64,000 nt of DNA from M3007 sp964550795 (GTDB lineage: Bacteria > Bacteroidota > Bacteroidia > Chitinophagales > Saprospiraceae), in assembly GCA_964550795.1 (NCBI GenBank), contig CAZKBH010000015.1, forward strand, positions 23,110 through 87,109. The letters are read 5' to 3'. The notes beneath the pieces are model-generated. The model saw only the letters and a list, made by a program, of their open reading frames with translations, did not search any database and was not told the DNA's origin. The position numbers and the translations under genes were made by a program. Below are positions 52,105 to 61,264 of the stretch, piece after piece (the stretch's first letter is position 1; every line of letters starts with the position of its first letter).

Positions 52105-53316
52105 ATGAGCAACATTCACCAATCCAGGCTTTTTGCCGCCTCTTGTTTTGCCCTCATCACCACCGCATTTGCCTTTGCCATCCGAGCCGGAATTCTCAAC
52201 GAACTCCGCGATAAACTCGGACTGGACGGCCACCAATTGGGCCTGATTAACCAAATGGTACTGGGTATCGGTTTTCCCATCGCGACCATTGTTGGGGGGC
52301 TGTTGTACAATGAACTGGGGCCAAAACGAATGGTTTGGATTGCTTTTGTTTGCCACATGATTGGGATCGTGAGCACCATTTTTGCCGGAAGTTTTGAAAT
52401 GTTGCTCGTGTCGAGCTTCTTTGTTGGATTCGGTAACGGCTCCGTGGAAGCCGCCTGCAATCCGATGATCGCGGCCATGTATTCCAACAATAAAACCACG
52501 ATGCTCAATCGGTTCCATGTGTGGTTCCCCGGCGGCATTTTCCTGGGTTCGCTGATTTCCCAATTGATTACGGGCATTGGCTTGTCGTGGCAGGTGCAAG
52601 TGGCCGTCATGCTCATCCCGACCCTCATCTATGCCGTTCTTTTTTGGGGACAAAAATTCCCCGAAGCCGCAGCAGCCGGACAGGCTAAACTCAGCGACAA
52701 CCTGCGCGGAATGCTCAACCCGCTCTATATTTTTATGCTGCTTTGTATGGTGCTTACCGCCAACACAGAACTCAGCACCCAACAATGGGTCGGGCCGCTG
52801 CTCCAGGCTTCTGGTGCCCAGCCCATGATCATTCTGGCGCTGACCACCGGACTGATGGCGGTTGGCCGTTTTTACGCAGGGCCGGTGGTGCATCGGTTCA
52901 ATCCCACGGGCGTACTTTGGGGATCTGCCATTATGGCCACTTTCGGGATTTATCTGCTCGGGCACACCACCGGAGCCATGACCTATGTAGCAGCCATCAT
53001 GTTTGCCATCGGCGTCTGCTATTTTTGGCCCACCATGCTGGGTTTTGTAGGCGAATACACGCCTAAAAGTGGCGCTTTGGGCATGTCGGTCGTAGGCGGC
53101 ATGGGCATGTTCGCGACCGGACTGCTTCAACCCGTGGTGGGTGGCTGGATTGACGATGCCAAAAAAAGCGCGGAGGCCAGCGGACTTACGGGCGATGCTG
53201 CGCAACTGGTGGCCGGGCAAGTCACGCTGGGATATCTAATCGTTTTCCCGATTATATTGGTGGTCGCGTTTGGCGCATTGTGGTTTTATATGCGCGGAAA
53301 AACGAGTCCGCATTGA
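52105..53316 (+). CDS. MFS sugar transporter
   Basis: Start placed at ATG 52105 (MSNIHQSRLFAAS); the upstream in-frame start adds an unlikely charged leader. The 403-residue protein has about 12 hydrophobic helices and MFS features (GGLLYNELGPKRMV loop after helix 2, NPMIAAMYSNNKTTMLNRFH, TELSTQQWVGPLL). It is closest in style to FucP-like/sugar MFS permeases. The Gfo/Idh oxidoreductase 0.7 kb away often accompanies such permeases, but the two are convergent here. Substrate not determined. Confidence 0.8.
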   Translation: MSNIHQSRLFAASCFALITTAFAFAIRAGILNELRDKLGLDGHQLGLINQMVLGIGFPIATIVGGLLYNELGPKRMVWIAFVCHMIGIVSTIFAGSFEMLLVSSFFVGFGNGSVEAACNPMIAAMYSNNKTTMLNRFHVWFPGGIFLGSLISQLITGIGLSWQVQVAVMLIPTLIYAVLFWGQKFPEAAAAGQAKLSDNLRGMLNPLYIFMLLCMVLTANTELSTQQWVGPLLQASGAQPMIILALTTGLMAVGRFYAGPVVHRFNPTGVLWGSAIMATFGIYLLGHTTGAMTYVAAIMFAIGVCYFWPTMLGFVGEYTPKSGALGMSVVGGMGMFATGLLQPVVGGWIDDAKKSAEASGLTGDAAQLVAGQVTLGYLIVFPIILVVAFGALWFYMRGKTSPH

Positions 53317-53347
53317 CACCTTTTTTGAACACACGCTTTAAGCCTGC

Positions 53348-54055
53348 ATGACCACACTCTATCTCATACCCTGCCCCATCGCGGAAAATGCGTTGCATAC
53401 GGTGCCGCCTTACGCGCAAGAAATTGCCCGGAATCTGGATATTTTCATCGTTGAACGCGCCAAAACGGCCCGGCATTTTATCAAAAGTCTTGCCCCTGCT
53501 CGACCACTTCAGGAAATGACCTGGACAGAATTGTCTGATAATCAAGAACTTGAAGAAGCGGAACAGGTTTTTCGCGCCGCGCTCGAAGCGGGCAAAGATG
53601 TTGGGCTGCTCTCAGAGGCAGGCTGCCCGGGCGTAGCCGATCCGGGAGCAGCTATCGTGGCGCTGGCGCATCGGGAAGGGGTAAAAGTGGTGCCGCTGGT
53701 GGGGCCATCTTCCCTGCTGCTGGCGCTGATGGCTTCGGGCATGAACGGCCAAAAATTCGCATTCAACGGCTATCTCCCGCCGCAGCGGCCCGAACTTGCC
53801 AAAGAATTGCGGCGTCTGGAAAACCTGTCCAGACAACAAACCCAAACCCAGTTGTTTATTGAAACGCCCTACCGCTCCCAAATGGTGCTGGAAGTGGCGC
53901 TGGAATGCCTGCAACCAACTACCCTTTTTGGGGTAGCGCAAGACCTCACGGGAGCAGCAGAATTCATCCGAACGCTATCGGTTCGGGACTGGAATAAGTC
54001 GGGTAAAAAAACACTGGAAAAGTTGCCGGGCGTTTTTTTGGTTTATGCGGGTTAA
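53348..54055 (+). CDS. RsmI-like SAM-dependent methyltransferase
   Basis: A 235-residue tetrapyrrole-methylase-fold protein: LYLIPCPIAEN, VERAKTARHFIK, GKDVGLLSEAGCPGVADPG (SAM-binding loop), VPLVGPSSLLLALMASGMNGQKFAFNGYLP and QLFIETPYRSQ. RsmI methylates C1402 of 16S rRNA. This shorter Bacteroidota version lacks the C-terminal helical part of E. coli RsmI, so the exact target is less sure. It overlaps the convergent Gfo/Idh gene by four bases. Confidence 0.85.
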   Translation: MTTLYLIPCPIAENALHTVPPYAQEIARNLDIFIVERAKTARHFIKSLAPARPLQEMTWTELSDNQELEEAEQVFRAALEAGKDVGLLSEAGCPGVADPGAAIVALAHREGVKVVPLVGPSSLLLALMASGMNGQKFAFNGYLPPQRPELAKELRRLENLSRQQTQTQLFIETPYRSQMVLEVALECLQPTTLFGVAQDLTGAAEFIRTLSVRDWNKSGKKTLEKLPGVFLVYAG

Positions 54056-55209
54056 TGCCCCATTTTCACCCATTTTGCCTTGCTTTTCCCGCTGGCAATC
54101 ACTTTTTCGATGAAACGCATCCCGCGTACACCGTCCTGGATACCGGGAAAATCGGTGTGCATCGGATCGGGTGTTTGACCTGCCTCGTAGGCCCGGATGC
54201 AGTGCGCAAAGTTTCGGTAAATGTTCGCAAAAGCCTCCAGGTAGCCCTCTGGATGTCCCGCCGGAATGCGGCCCGCCGCCTGGGCTTCCGGGTACAGGTG
54301 CGGGGTGCCCGTGCGGAAAATTTGTTGGGGCTGGTCGAGCCACTTGACCACGAGTGAATTGGGTTCCATCTGCCGCCATTCCAGACCGCCTTTTTCGCCA
54401 TATACCCGAATGTTCAGGTTGTTTTCTTCGCCGGCGGATATTTGGCTGGCATGGAGAATGCCTTTTGCGCCGCCCTCAAAACGCAGCAACACATTGCCAT
54501 CATCATCCAGCAAACGACCCGGTACGAAAGTGGTGATATCGGCGCATAATTCGCTGATTTTCAGGCCTGTGATGTATTCTGCGAGGTTTTCGGCATGGGT
54601 ACCAATATCGCCCATGGCCCCGGCGATGCCACTTTTGCCGGGGTCTGTGCGCCAGGCGGCTTGTTTGTTGCCGGAAGCTTCTACGTGGGTGCTGAGCCAG
54701 CCCTGAGGATATTCCACCACAACTTTCCGAATGGGTCCCAAGGCGCCGTGCCGGATCATTTGGCGGGCTTGTTTCACCATCGGATACCCCGTGTAATTAT
54801 GGGTCAGTGCAAACAACATCCCGGATTTTTCCACCACTTTTTCCAGCGCAAGGGCCTCTTTCAAACTGAAAGCCACGGGTTTATCGCAGATGACGTGGAA
54901 GCCATTTTCGAGGGCCATTTTGGCCGGAGCGAAGTGGACGTGATTGGGCGTCACGATGCTCACAAACTGCATCCGACGATCAGGGCGGAGCCGTTTTTCC
55001 CGCTGAATCATCTCGCGGAAAGTGCCGTAGCAACGGTCCGGCGGAAGTCCAAAATCCGCCCCGGAGGCCTTTGATTTTTCAGGATTACTGCTGAACGCGC
55101 CGCAAACAAGCTCAATCTTGCCGTCCAAAGCAGCTGCCATGCGGTGTACAGCACCGATAAAGGCGCCCTGGCCACCACCAACCATTCCCATGCGAAGTTT
55201 GTATTTCAT
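54052..55209 (-). CDS. Gfo/Idh/MocA family oxidoreductase
   Basis: The 385-residue protein opens with a Rossmann fold (MGMVGGGQGAFIGAVHRMAA), and then VSIVTPNHVHFAPAKMALENG and HVICDKPVAFSLKEALAL, where the Lys of DKP is the usual catalytic/cofactor residue. The C-terminal alpha/beta domain contains GAMGDIGTHAENLAEYI and the catalytic-type His in GTHAE. There is no signal peptide. It is an NAD(P)-dependent sugar or inositol dehydrogenase; substrate unknown. Confidence 0.9.
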   Translation of the reverse strand: MKYKLRMGMVGGGQGAFIGAVHRMAAALDGKIELVCGAFSSNPEKSKASGADFGLPPDRCYGTFREMIQREKRLRPDRRMQFVSIVTPNHVHFAPAKMALENGFHVICDKPVAFSLKEALALEKVVEKSGMLFALTHNYTGYPMVKQARQMIRHGALGPIRKVVVEYPQGWLSTHVEASGNKQAAWRTDPGKSGIAGAMGDIGTHAENLAEYITGLKISELCADITTFVPGRLLDDDGNVLLRFEGGAKGILHASQISAGEENNLNIRVYGEKGGLEWRQMEPNSLVVKWLDQPQQIFRTGTPHLYPEAQAAGRIPAGHPEGYLEAFANIYRNFAHCIRAYEAGQTPDPMHTDFPGIQDGVRGMRFIEKVIASGKSKAKWVKMGH

Positions 55210-55649
55210 ATATTTATTTGCGATTTTCGATTACATTACTTGCGATTTTCGAATGGATTTTGGAATTGGGATTTTCGCGTGCGTATTGGCTGAAAGGTAG
55301 GGATTGAGGGAGATTTGGGGGGGTACATTTTTCTGGGGTTTGCATTTTTGGGGGTAAGCAAGCGGGAAGACAAGTCGAGGCCGCAAGTGAGCAGGTGATT
55401 CGGGTGCGACTTGGAGTTGTACTCCTGCCAGTTTGTTATTTTATAGCGGCCTTTGGGTTTGTTCTGATTGGGTAAAGAATCTACCTTTGTCGTGGGCTGG
55501 TGGGCGAGTGATTTCGAACAGAGAGGGATCATAGTCATCTCAAAATCAGGCATTTGCCTCACTCAAATCATCAAAATCACTTTAATCATAGTTGCAAGTA
55601 GTTGCCTTTTTTGACAAAAATCATTATTATTAATGACTGAAATCGCCCA

Positions 55650-55676
55650 TTTGTGGGGATACTTGATTTAACTTTG
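55650..55676 (+). promoter_or_regulatory. Candidate promoter of the universal stress protein pair
   Basis: TTTG, 15 bases, TAACTTTG, with the -7 box ending 26 bases before ATG 55703. The box fits TAnnTTTG; the spacing is short. The remainder of the 493-base gap 55210-55702 has no gene; near 55400 there is a degraded copy of the GGTGCGACTT palindrome. Confidence 0.45.
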
Positions 55677-55702
55677 TCAATTTGAATGATTATACGGCGA
55701 AT

Positions 55703-56530
55703 ATGAAAATACTTGTTCCCACAGATTTCTCCAAAATGTCGAATACGGCATCAAACTATGCAGCTAGGATGGCAAATAAGCTCCATGCTGAGGTGGTTTT
55801 GATTCATGTCGTTTTCATTAACAGCCCGCCCCGCGCACAGGCAGATTTAAATGTGAATGAAATCGAGGATAAAATGGAAGACAATGCAAAGCAGGATTGC
55901 ATACAACTTGCCAACGAGCTTCAATCGGAATCTGGCGCTCCGAAAGTTTCGTACAAAATAATCAGGGGTTATCCGGTTGAAGATGTGATTGAAAATTATG
56001 CCGTCCACAATGGCATTGATTTGATTGTAATGGGAACGAAGGGCGCAAGCGGCTTAACAAAAGTTTTGATTGGAAGCAATGCCGCCGCTGTTGTCAGCAG
56101 CAGTAGTATTCCGGTAATCGTTGTCCCTGAGCACGCAAGGTTCAACGGAATTGGGAAAATTGTCTATGCTTCCGATACAGACAACACAGAAACTGAATTA
56201 AACACGCTGATAGCGTTTGCGGAACATTTTGGTGCAGCCATACACATCGTTCATGTGCTTCCTCCTGCATCCGAGCAAAAAATTGATGTAATCAAGATGG
56301 AAGCGGATATAAAAGAAAAATTCAAAAATCCCTCCATTTCAATTCAGGTAGTTCTGAATGATGATATTTTATATGGCATCAATGAATATGTTGCCGACGA
56401 AAAAGCCGATATGATCGCAATGTTCACACGCAAGCATAGTTTTTTTGAAAAGTTATTTGGGAAGAGTATAACCCGACAAATGGCTTTTCATGCATGGACT
56501 CCGATGCTTTCGATTCAAAAAATTCACTGA
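55703..56530 (+). CDS. Universal stress protein, tandem UspA domains
   Basis: ATG 55703 (MKILVPTDFSKMSNTASNYA) is preferred over an upstream TTG. The 275-residue protein has two UspA-like domains. The first carries the ATP-binding motif VMGTKGASGLTKVLIGSNAA and VIVVP. The second (from about 150, KIVYASDTDNTETELNTLI) lacks the glycine motif and ends in MIAMFTRKHSFFEKLFG. The next gene, 7 bases on, encodes a close relative. Bacteroidota carry many such pairs; stress response is inferred from the family. Confidence 0.88.
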   Translation: MKILVPTDFSKMSNTASNYAARMANKLHAEVVLIHVVFINSPPRAQADLNVNEIEDKMEDNAKQDCIQLANELQSESGAPKVSYKIIRGYPVEDVIENYAVHNGIDLIVMGTKGASGLTKVLIGSNAAAVVSSSSIPVIVVPEHARFNGIGKIVYASDTDNTETELNTLIAFAEHFGAAIHIVHVLPPASEQKIDVIKMEADIKEKFKNPSISIQVVLNDDILYGINEYVADEKADMIAMFTRKHSFFEKLFGKSITRQMAFHAWTPMLSIQKIH

Positions 56531-56537
56531 TAAGATT

Positions 56538-57377
56538 ATGAAAATTCTCGTTCCCACTGATTTTTCCAAGACCGCAGATAAAGCGTTTCAATATGCCCTT
56601 GAAAGTTTTAACAATGCAGATACAACTTTCATATTGTATCACTCCTTTATGCCTTTTGAAAGCGGGTTTTCCAGCACCCAAAAAAGCCAGGAAGATAATG
56701 ACCGGGCAGAAGATGAACTGAGCGAAATGCTAAAGAAAAAAGTTGCAAAGTTTACAGCCGCAAATAAAAGTGCCGATGTTGGCATATTTGTTGACCGGGG
56801 AATAGGCGAAAGAGGTATTGTCAACTATGCAAAGAACATCAACGCAGACCTTATAGTAATGGGGACTACCGGAGCAACCGGCTTAAAAGAAAAGTTGATT
56901 GGTTCCGTTACTGCCAATATCATGAGTAAGTCTGACTGCCCGGTGATTGGGGTTCCTGAAAACTATAAACCCGGCAAGCTGAAGGAAATCGCTTTTTGCA
57001 GCAATTACCAGTTGAGGGATATTAGTGCATTAAAATTTCTATTGGAATTAACCAAAAAATTTAAAGCTAATATCCAGATTTGGCATTTTCATAAAATGGA
57101 AGTCAATACCGAGCATGAGAATAAATTGGCGGAAGATTATATGACCATGGTCAAAAAAATATTTGGCAGTAAAAAAATCACATTTCATTTTTCACATACA
57201 GGCAACATTCAAAATGCGCTGGATAAACTTTCCGAAAGCAAGGATCTGGATATGATTACCTTGATAACACACCGGAGAAAAGGTTTTTTCAGTGCGCTAT
57301 TGGATAAAAGTTTGACGATGAAAGTGGCTTATCATACAAAAGTTCCGCTGCTGGTGTTTCCTGCAGAGGAGAACTGA
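56538..57377 (+). CDS. Universal stress protein, tandem UspA domains
   Basis: ATG 56538 opens MKILVPTDFSKTADKAFQYA. The 279-residue protein has the same two-domain layout as its upstream neighbour: an intact nucleotide motif in domain one (VMGTTGATGLKEKLIGSVTA, then VIGVP) and a degenerate second domain ending MITLITHRRKGFFSALLDKS. Seven bases separate it from the upstream gene, so they form an operon and are probable duplicates. Confidence 0.88.
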   Translation: MKILVPTDFSKTADKAFQYALESFNNADTTFILYHSFMPFESGFSSTQKSQEDNDRAEDELSEMLKKKVAKFTAANKSADVGIFVDRGIGERGIVNYAKNINADLIVMGTTGATGLKEKLIGSVTANIMSKSDCPVIGVPENYKPGKLKEIAFCSNYQLRDISALKFLLELTKKFKANIQIWHFHKMEVNTEHENKLAEDYMTMVKKIFGSKKITFHFSHTGNIQNALDKLSESKDLDMITLITHRRKGFFSALLDKSLTMKVAYHTKVPLLVFPAEEN

Positions 57378-57379
57378 TT

Positions 57380-58879
57380 TTAGGTGATGGCACCCTCCCC
57401 CTTCCCAAACGCCGGGTCAAAATTCTTCAGCGTCACCAGCATTGCCAGAAACACATTGTAAATCACATTCATCGGCAATTGCAAAATAGCTTCCTGAAAA
57501 TAGCAGGCCACCGCAAGCATAAACAGCCAGGTGGTAATGCCCGCATAAAGCGATTTGATAAATGGATCGCGACATCGGATGAAATAATACAGTCCCGTGC
57601 GCAGCACCACATAATGGAAAAGCGTGTAAAGAATCAAGCTGATCCAGCCCAATTCCACCCCCATGCGCACAAAACTGGAGTCGTGCGGAAAATTGGCGAG
57701 CTCCGAATCCGGGTTAAAACGTTTGCCCCAGACCCCACAACTGCCCAGGCCGCCGCCAATCGGGTGACTTTGAATATAAGGTTGTATCTTTTTCTGATTG
57801 CTCAGACGCAGGTTCATGGAGTCGTCCTGAGTGGGTTTAAAAGCCGATTGGATGCGGTAAATCACGCCACTACTCGTAGATTTTAACACAAAACCCACCC
57901 CCAGCACCGCCAGAATCCCCCCGATGAGCAGCACTCGTCTGCTCAAAATCAGCCCGGCAAAAAACACCGCGCCCACCGGAAGCAATCCAAAAGCCGTTCG
58001 GGTACCCGTGTAAGCGGTGGCCCAAAGCGCTGTCAAGCCCAGGATGCTGAGGATGATTTTATGCGATTTTTTGGTCGCCCCGAGCACCATGGCCCCACAG
58101 AAAACCGCAAAACACACCATCAAAATTCCGAATGTGGTGGGGTCGTAGCAGAACGAGGGCACCCGCACCATGTTCCACTGGTGATACAATTGATAGCGCT
58201 CCTGATCGGCCATCATCCAGATCGTTTCCTGGGCGCTGAAGCCAAAAAAATTCTGCTTCAATCCGTAAAGCGCGCTTACAAAACACATCGCGATGATGAG
58301 TTTCAAAATGGCCATAATGCCCGCCCGATTGCGCTGAAAAGCAAAGGCCCCAATGAAAAATACCACCTGCTGAACCGCTACACTCCGCACCGTATAAACC
58401 CAGGCAAGCCTTGATTGCGCTTCGGGGTTAAGCACCTGCATCACGTTGAAATACAACCAAATAAGGATCATGTAACTGAGCGGCGACTTCGCAAAAGCCC
58501 AATCACGTTCCTTGATCTGGCGCAGCAAAATGCCCACCGTACTCAACAGAATCAACAGATCCAAAAGGGTCCCGAGGGGCGCGTCCGTATACTTCAAAGC
58601 GAAGGGCAGCGCCAGGGAAACAAACAACATCAACCCGATGGCGAAGGTGATGTTGAACAGGCAAAAAATGACCAAAGGAATTCCGATCAGCCCAATAAAT
58701 ACGACGATACTCAACTTCAAATCCAGCGTAGCCAACAGATACGACAGGGGCAGCGTGGCCAACAACAACAAGGCCAGCCCCAGCGGACTTTTCAGTGACT
58801 GACCCTTGAGTTCCACACTCAATTGAGCCTTTATTTTTCCCCAAATAGACTTGTCGCGTGGCGTAAAAAGTTCTTGCAA
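57380..58879 (-). CDS. O-antigen ligase/Wzy-type polysaccharide polymerase
   Basis: The 499-residue membrane protein has about 12 hydrophobic helices and the Wzy_C/O-antigen ligase block: TAYTGTRTAFGLLPVGAVFF, IQSHPIGGGLGSCGVWG and the large periplasmic loop ending FPHDSSFVRMGVELGWISL. It joins or polymerises polysaccharide on lipid carriers at the periplasmic face. The only start near the 5' end is TTG 58879, 37 bases after a small membrane-protein gene; no ATG is available before the first helices. It forms a cluster with the glycosyltransferase at 59036. Confidence 0.82.
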   Translation of the reverse strand: MQELFTPRDKSIWGKIKAQLSVELKGQSLKSPLGLALLLLATLPLSYLLATLDLKLSIVVFIGLIGIPLVIFCLFNITFAIGLMLFVSLALPFALKYTDAPLGTLLDLLILLSTVGILLRQIKERDWAFAKSPLSYMILIWLYFNVMQVLNPEAQSRLAWVYTVRSVAVQQVVFFIGAFAFQRNRAGIMAILKLIIAMCFVSALYGLKQNFFGFSAQETIWMMADQERYQLYHQWNMVRVPSFCYDPTTFGILMVCFAVFCGAMVLGATKKSHKIILSILGLTALWATAYTGTRTAFGLLPVGAVFFAGLILSRRVLLIGGILAVLGVGFVLKSTSSGVIYRIQSAFKPTQDDSMNLRLSNQKKIQPYIQSHPIGGGLGSCGVWGKRFNPDSELANFPHDSSFVRMGVELGWISLILYTLFHYVVLRTGLYYFIRCRDPFIKSLYAGITTWLFMLAVACYFQEAILQLPMNVIYNVFLAMLVTLKNFDPAFGKGEGAIT

Positions 58880-58916
58880 AACAGAATGGGAGTTTGGACG
58901 ACTGCGCGTTATTCAA

Positions 58917-59027
58917 TTAAAAAAACAGCACCTTCAGGCAAATGCCTGCCAGCACCACAATGATGAACAGGTGCATCATATTTTCGATGAATCGTTGGTA
59001 GGGCGTAAGTTCAGGGCTGTCGTTCAT
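58917..59027 (-). CDS. Small membrane protein (36 residues)
   Basis: ATG 59027 encodes MNDSPELTPYQRFIENMMHL and a single hydrophobic helix (FIIVVLAGICLKVLFF). It sits 8 bases after the stop of the glycosyltransferase and 37 before the ligase start, all in the same direction, so it is likely a real small gene of the operon. Family unknown. Confidence 0.55.
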   Translation of the reverse strand: MNDSPELTPYQRFIENMMHLFIIVVLAGICLKVLFF

Positions 59028-59035
59028 GGTAAAAT

Positions 59036-60271
59036 TTATTTGAGTGGCCGAGGTGACATCTCCGAGGCACGAGGAGGTGTCACCTCCCAAAGCTGCTTTA
59101 TCCGCGCCTCCCAAGTATTAGAATTGGCCACTTCACTCCGAATCCGCACCCGTTCGGGATTGTTTTCAGCCAGGGCCACTTCAATTTTTTGTAGAAACGC
59201 CTCGTGATCCTCTGCAAGATAGGTGCAGTGTGCGAAAGTACGAATGTCGTCTGAAAAACTGCTGCTTATTACGGGTTTCCCGGCCGCGAGGTATTCGTTG
59301 ATTTTGAGCGGGTAAATGCTGAATGTCAGGGTGTTACATAAAAACGGAATCAACACACAATCCATGTGCTGCAACAGCGGCGGTAAATCCTCCAGTCGCC
59401 GACTGCCCGCAAAAACGACGTTGGGAAGTTTATCCAAACCAATTTCCGCCGGCTCCGGGCTATTCACCGGACCAACCAAAAGCAGGGTTTTTTCCGGAAA
59501 CCCCTGGGCGATTTTTTTCAACAACGGATAATCAATCCGCAGCTCGTCGAGGTTGCCAATGAACCCGATGACTGGTCCGGCGCGACCCTCCAATATGGCA
59601 GGTCGGGGGTATTTTTCAGTCAAAACCTTTTGGAAAACGGACACTTCAGCCGCGTTGAAATAGCGCACAATACGCCGCGCATACGGTGCTTTCAGGCGAT
59701 CCAGATTGCTGGAAGTGACAAACACAAGATCGGCATTTTGGCAGGCTTCATTTTCCAAACGTTCGCCGTGCCGGGCGGTGTAGGTGTTTTGGGTAATGTC
59801 GTCAATGCAATGATAAATACTCGTTCGGGCACCCAAGTTGGGCGGCAGCCAGCCTGCATAAAACGGATTGTAACAATTGATGTAAACGTAATCCTGAAAC
59901 CCATATTTTCGGGCGGCCCGTCGGATAGCGCGCAGCACAATGGCGTTGTTCAGGCCATGCAAAAAACGATACATCCGGCCCGGCTGTAGCCAGTTGATGG
60001 GCAGGATTGGCGGCGGGCTAACGGCCACAAAATTTTCCGGAATGGAATCCAGTAGCTCGTACCGATTGCGAAAAGTAAGCAAATGCCAAAGCCGTTGGCG
60101 CAGCATCGGGTCGCCGGATTTTAGGCCAGAAACAATGTCTTTAAAAGAATATGGATGGTTGACGTACAGCACCCGCACGGACTTGGCCAGCTCCTTCGCC
60201 ATGGAGAGCGAAATGGAGGAGTAGGGGTTATCGGTTCGGAAGAGGGAGAAAAAAATTACGGGCGGTTTCAA
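59036..60271 (-). CDS. Glycosyltransferase, GT4-like
   Basis: There is no ATG near the 5' end. TTG 60271 gives LKPPVIFFSLFRTDNPYSS, the expected first strand of a GT-B fold; TTG 60301 is a longer alternative lying in a promoter-like T-rich stretch. The about 411-residue protein has a C-terminal donor-binding half with VIGFIGNLDELRIDYPLL, LLVGPVN, VVFAGSRRLEDLPPLL and the nucleotide-sugar motif FSIYPLKINEYLAAGKPVISS. It transfers a sugar to an exopolysaccharide or lipid-linked glycan and forms an operon with the ligase downstream. Confidence 0.85.
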   Translation of the reverse strand: MKPPVIFFSLFRTDNPYSSISLSMAKELAKSVRVLYVNHPYSFKDIVSGLKSGDPMLRQRLWHLLTFRNRYELLDSIPENFVAVSPPPILPINWLQPGRMYRFLHGLNNAIVLRAIRRAARKYGFQDYVYINCYNPFYAGWLPPNLGARTSIYHCIDDITQNTYTARHGERLENEACQNADLVFVTSSNLDRLKAPYARRIVRYFNAAEVSVFQKVLTEKYPRPAILEGRAGPVIGFIGNLDELRIDYPLLKKIAQGFPEKTLLLVGPVNSPEPAEIGLDKLPNVVFAGSRRLEDLPPLLQHMDCVLIPFLCNTLTFSIYPLKINEYLAAGKPVISSSFSDDIRTFAHCTYLAEDHEAFLQKIEVALAENNPERVRIRSEVANSNTWEARIKQLWEVTPPRASEMSPRPLK

Positions 60272-60464
60272 GGAGCAGGAGTCATTTTGTAAACCCTGCA
60301 AAAGTAGTCAAAATGACCCGAAAAACACGTTTCTGACAGACTCAAATTGTTGGTCCGGCCTGATTCATATAGGAGTCTCGTTTAGGGAAGAGTGTTTTAG
60401 TACCAGGCGGTGGACACAGATCTATCCGCGTCATCCGTGTCTCATCCGCGAAATCCGCGTTCCA

Positions 60465-60887
60465 TTACGTTTCATTAGAAGTCCAATCACTCAATCCAAT
60501 CTTGCGCGCCGCCTTTTTTTCGGAATTTATTTTTTTGCTTTTTAAGCGTTTGGCAATCACCGATGGAGGCACCCGGGTAATCTTGCGCCGCTTCGGTTTG
60601 TGCAAGGCTTTTTCAATCAAACGGATCAGTTTTTCTTCCGCCAGGTGTTTGTTCATCAACTGGGAACGCTCGGTTTGGTTGGTAGCGGCGAGGATTCCTT
60701 CGGAAGAAATATGGTTGGCGAGTTTTTCAAAAACCAGGGCCTTTTCCGCATCGGACAGCGCCTGCGAGGCTGCTACTTCCAATAATGCTTCCGCTTTGGT
60801 TTCCACCTTATTTACATTTTGCCCGCCAGCGCCACCGGAGCGGGCCGTTCGGAAACTGAGTTCGTTTTTGAGGAGTTCAACGTTCAT
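60465..60887 (-). CDS. arfB: Alternative ribosome-rescue factor / peptidyl-tRNA hydrolase ArfB
   Basis: The 140-residue protein carries the class I release-factor GGQ loop (RSGGAGGQNVNKVET, residues about 16-30), then TNQTERSQLMNKHLAEEKL. A basic C-terminal tail (KPKRRKITRVPPSVIAKRLK, SEKKAARK) enters the mRNA channel of stalled ribosomes in ArfB. It hydrolyses peptidyl-tRNA on stalled ribosomes. ATG 60887; length is typical. Confidence 0.93.
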   Translation of the reverse strand: MNVELLKNELSFRTARSGGAGGQNVNKVETKAEALLEVAASQALSDAEKALVFEKLANHISSEGILAATNQTERSQLMNKHLAEEKLIRLIEKALHKPKRRKITRVPPSVIAKRLKSKKINSEKKAARKIGLSDWTSNET

Positions 60888-61007
60888 GTCTGTTTTTTTG
60901 AACTAAAGCGTTTTTGAGCACCGGAAGTTCCAAAGATCCTGAATTTCGCCACTCCGAGCCAAATATCCAGTCTTAATTCCTAAAGTCAAGTAATGTTCAC
61001 CATATTT

Positions 61008-61098
61008 GCTACAAATGTTGGGCGCTCTGTAGCGTTCGGAGTTGTGTCATGACTTTGCGAAATTTACCTTCCCGAAAGTTTCAAACTTTCGGGAAGGT
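61008..61098. repeat. Single copy of the 43-kb tandem unit and a 31-bp palindrome
   Basis: ATTTGCTACAAATGTTGGGC at about 61008 resembles the 51-bp unit of the array at 43069. A perfect palindrome follows at 61068-61098 (CCTTCCCGAAAGTTT, C, and the complement). The interval 60888-61264 has no gene. Confidence 0.65.
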
Positions 61099-61264
61099 CG
61101 GTTTTACAAGAATCTTCCCTCCTACCAAAGCATCAATCTTATTCGACTGTGAGACGGCCACGTCATTTTGGCCTTACACGATGGTTAGTCACTAGCCCAA
61201 AAACCGATTTTGATCATAAACACCGCTTTGCCCGACGGGTCAAGGTGCATCCATTTATAAAAAT

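Noticed and set aside
52081..53220. 379-codon minus-strand ORF opposite the MFS transporter
   Set aside because: His/Gly/Asn-rich antisense translation without membrane segments; the plus-strand frame encodes a clear 12-helix transporter.
60408..60465. CCGCGTCATCCGTGTCTCATCCGCGAAATC-type stretch as a regulatory site
   Set aside because: This looks like the common low-information intergenic repeat of Bacteroidota genomes; no link to a gene or structure is visible.
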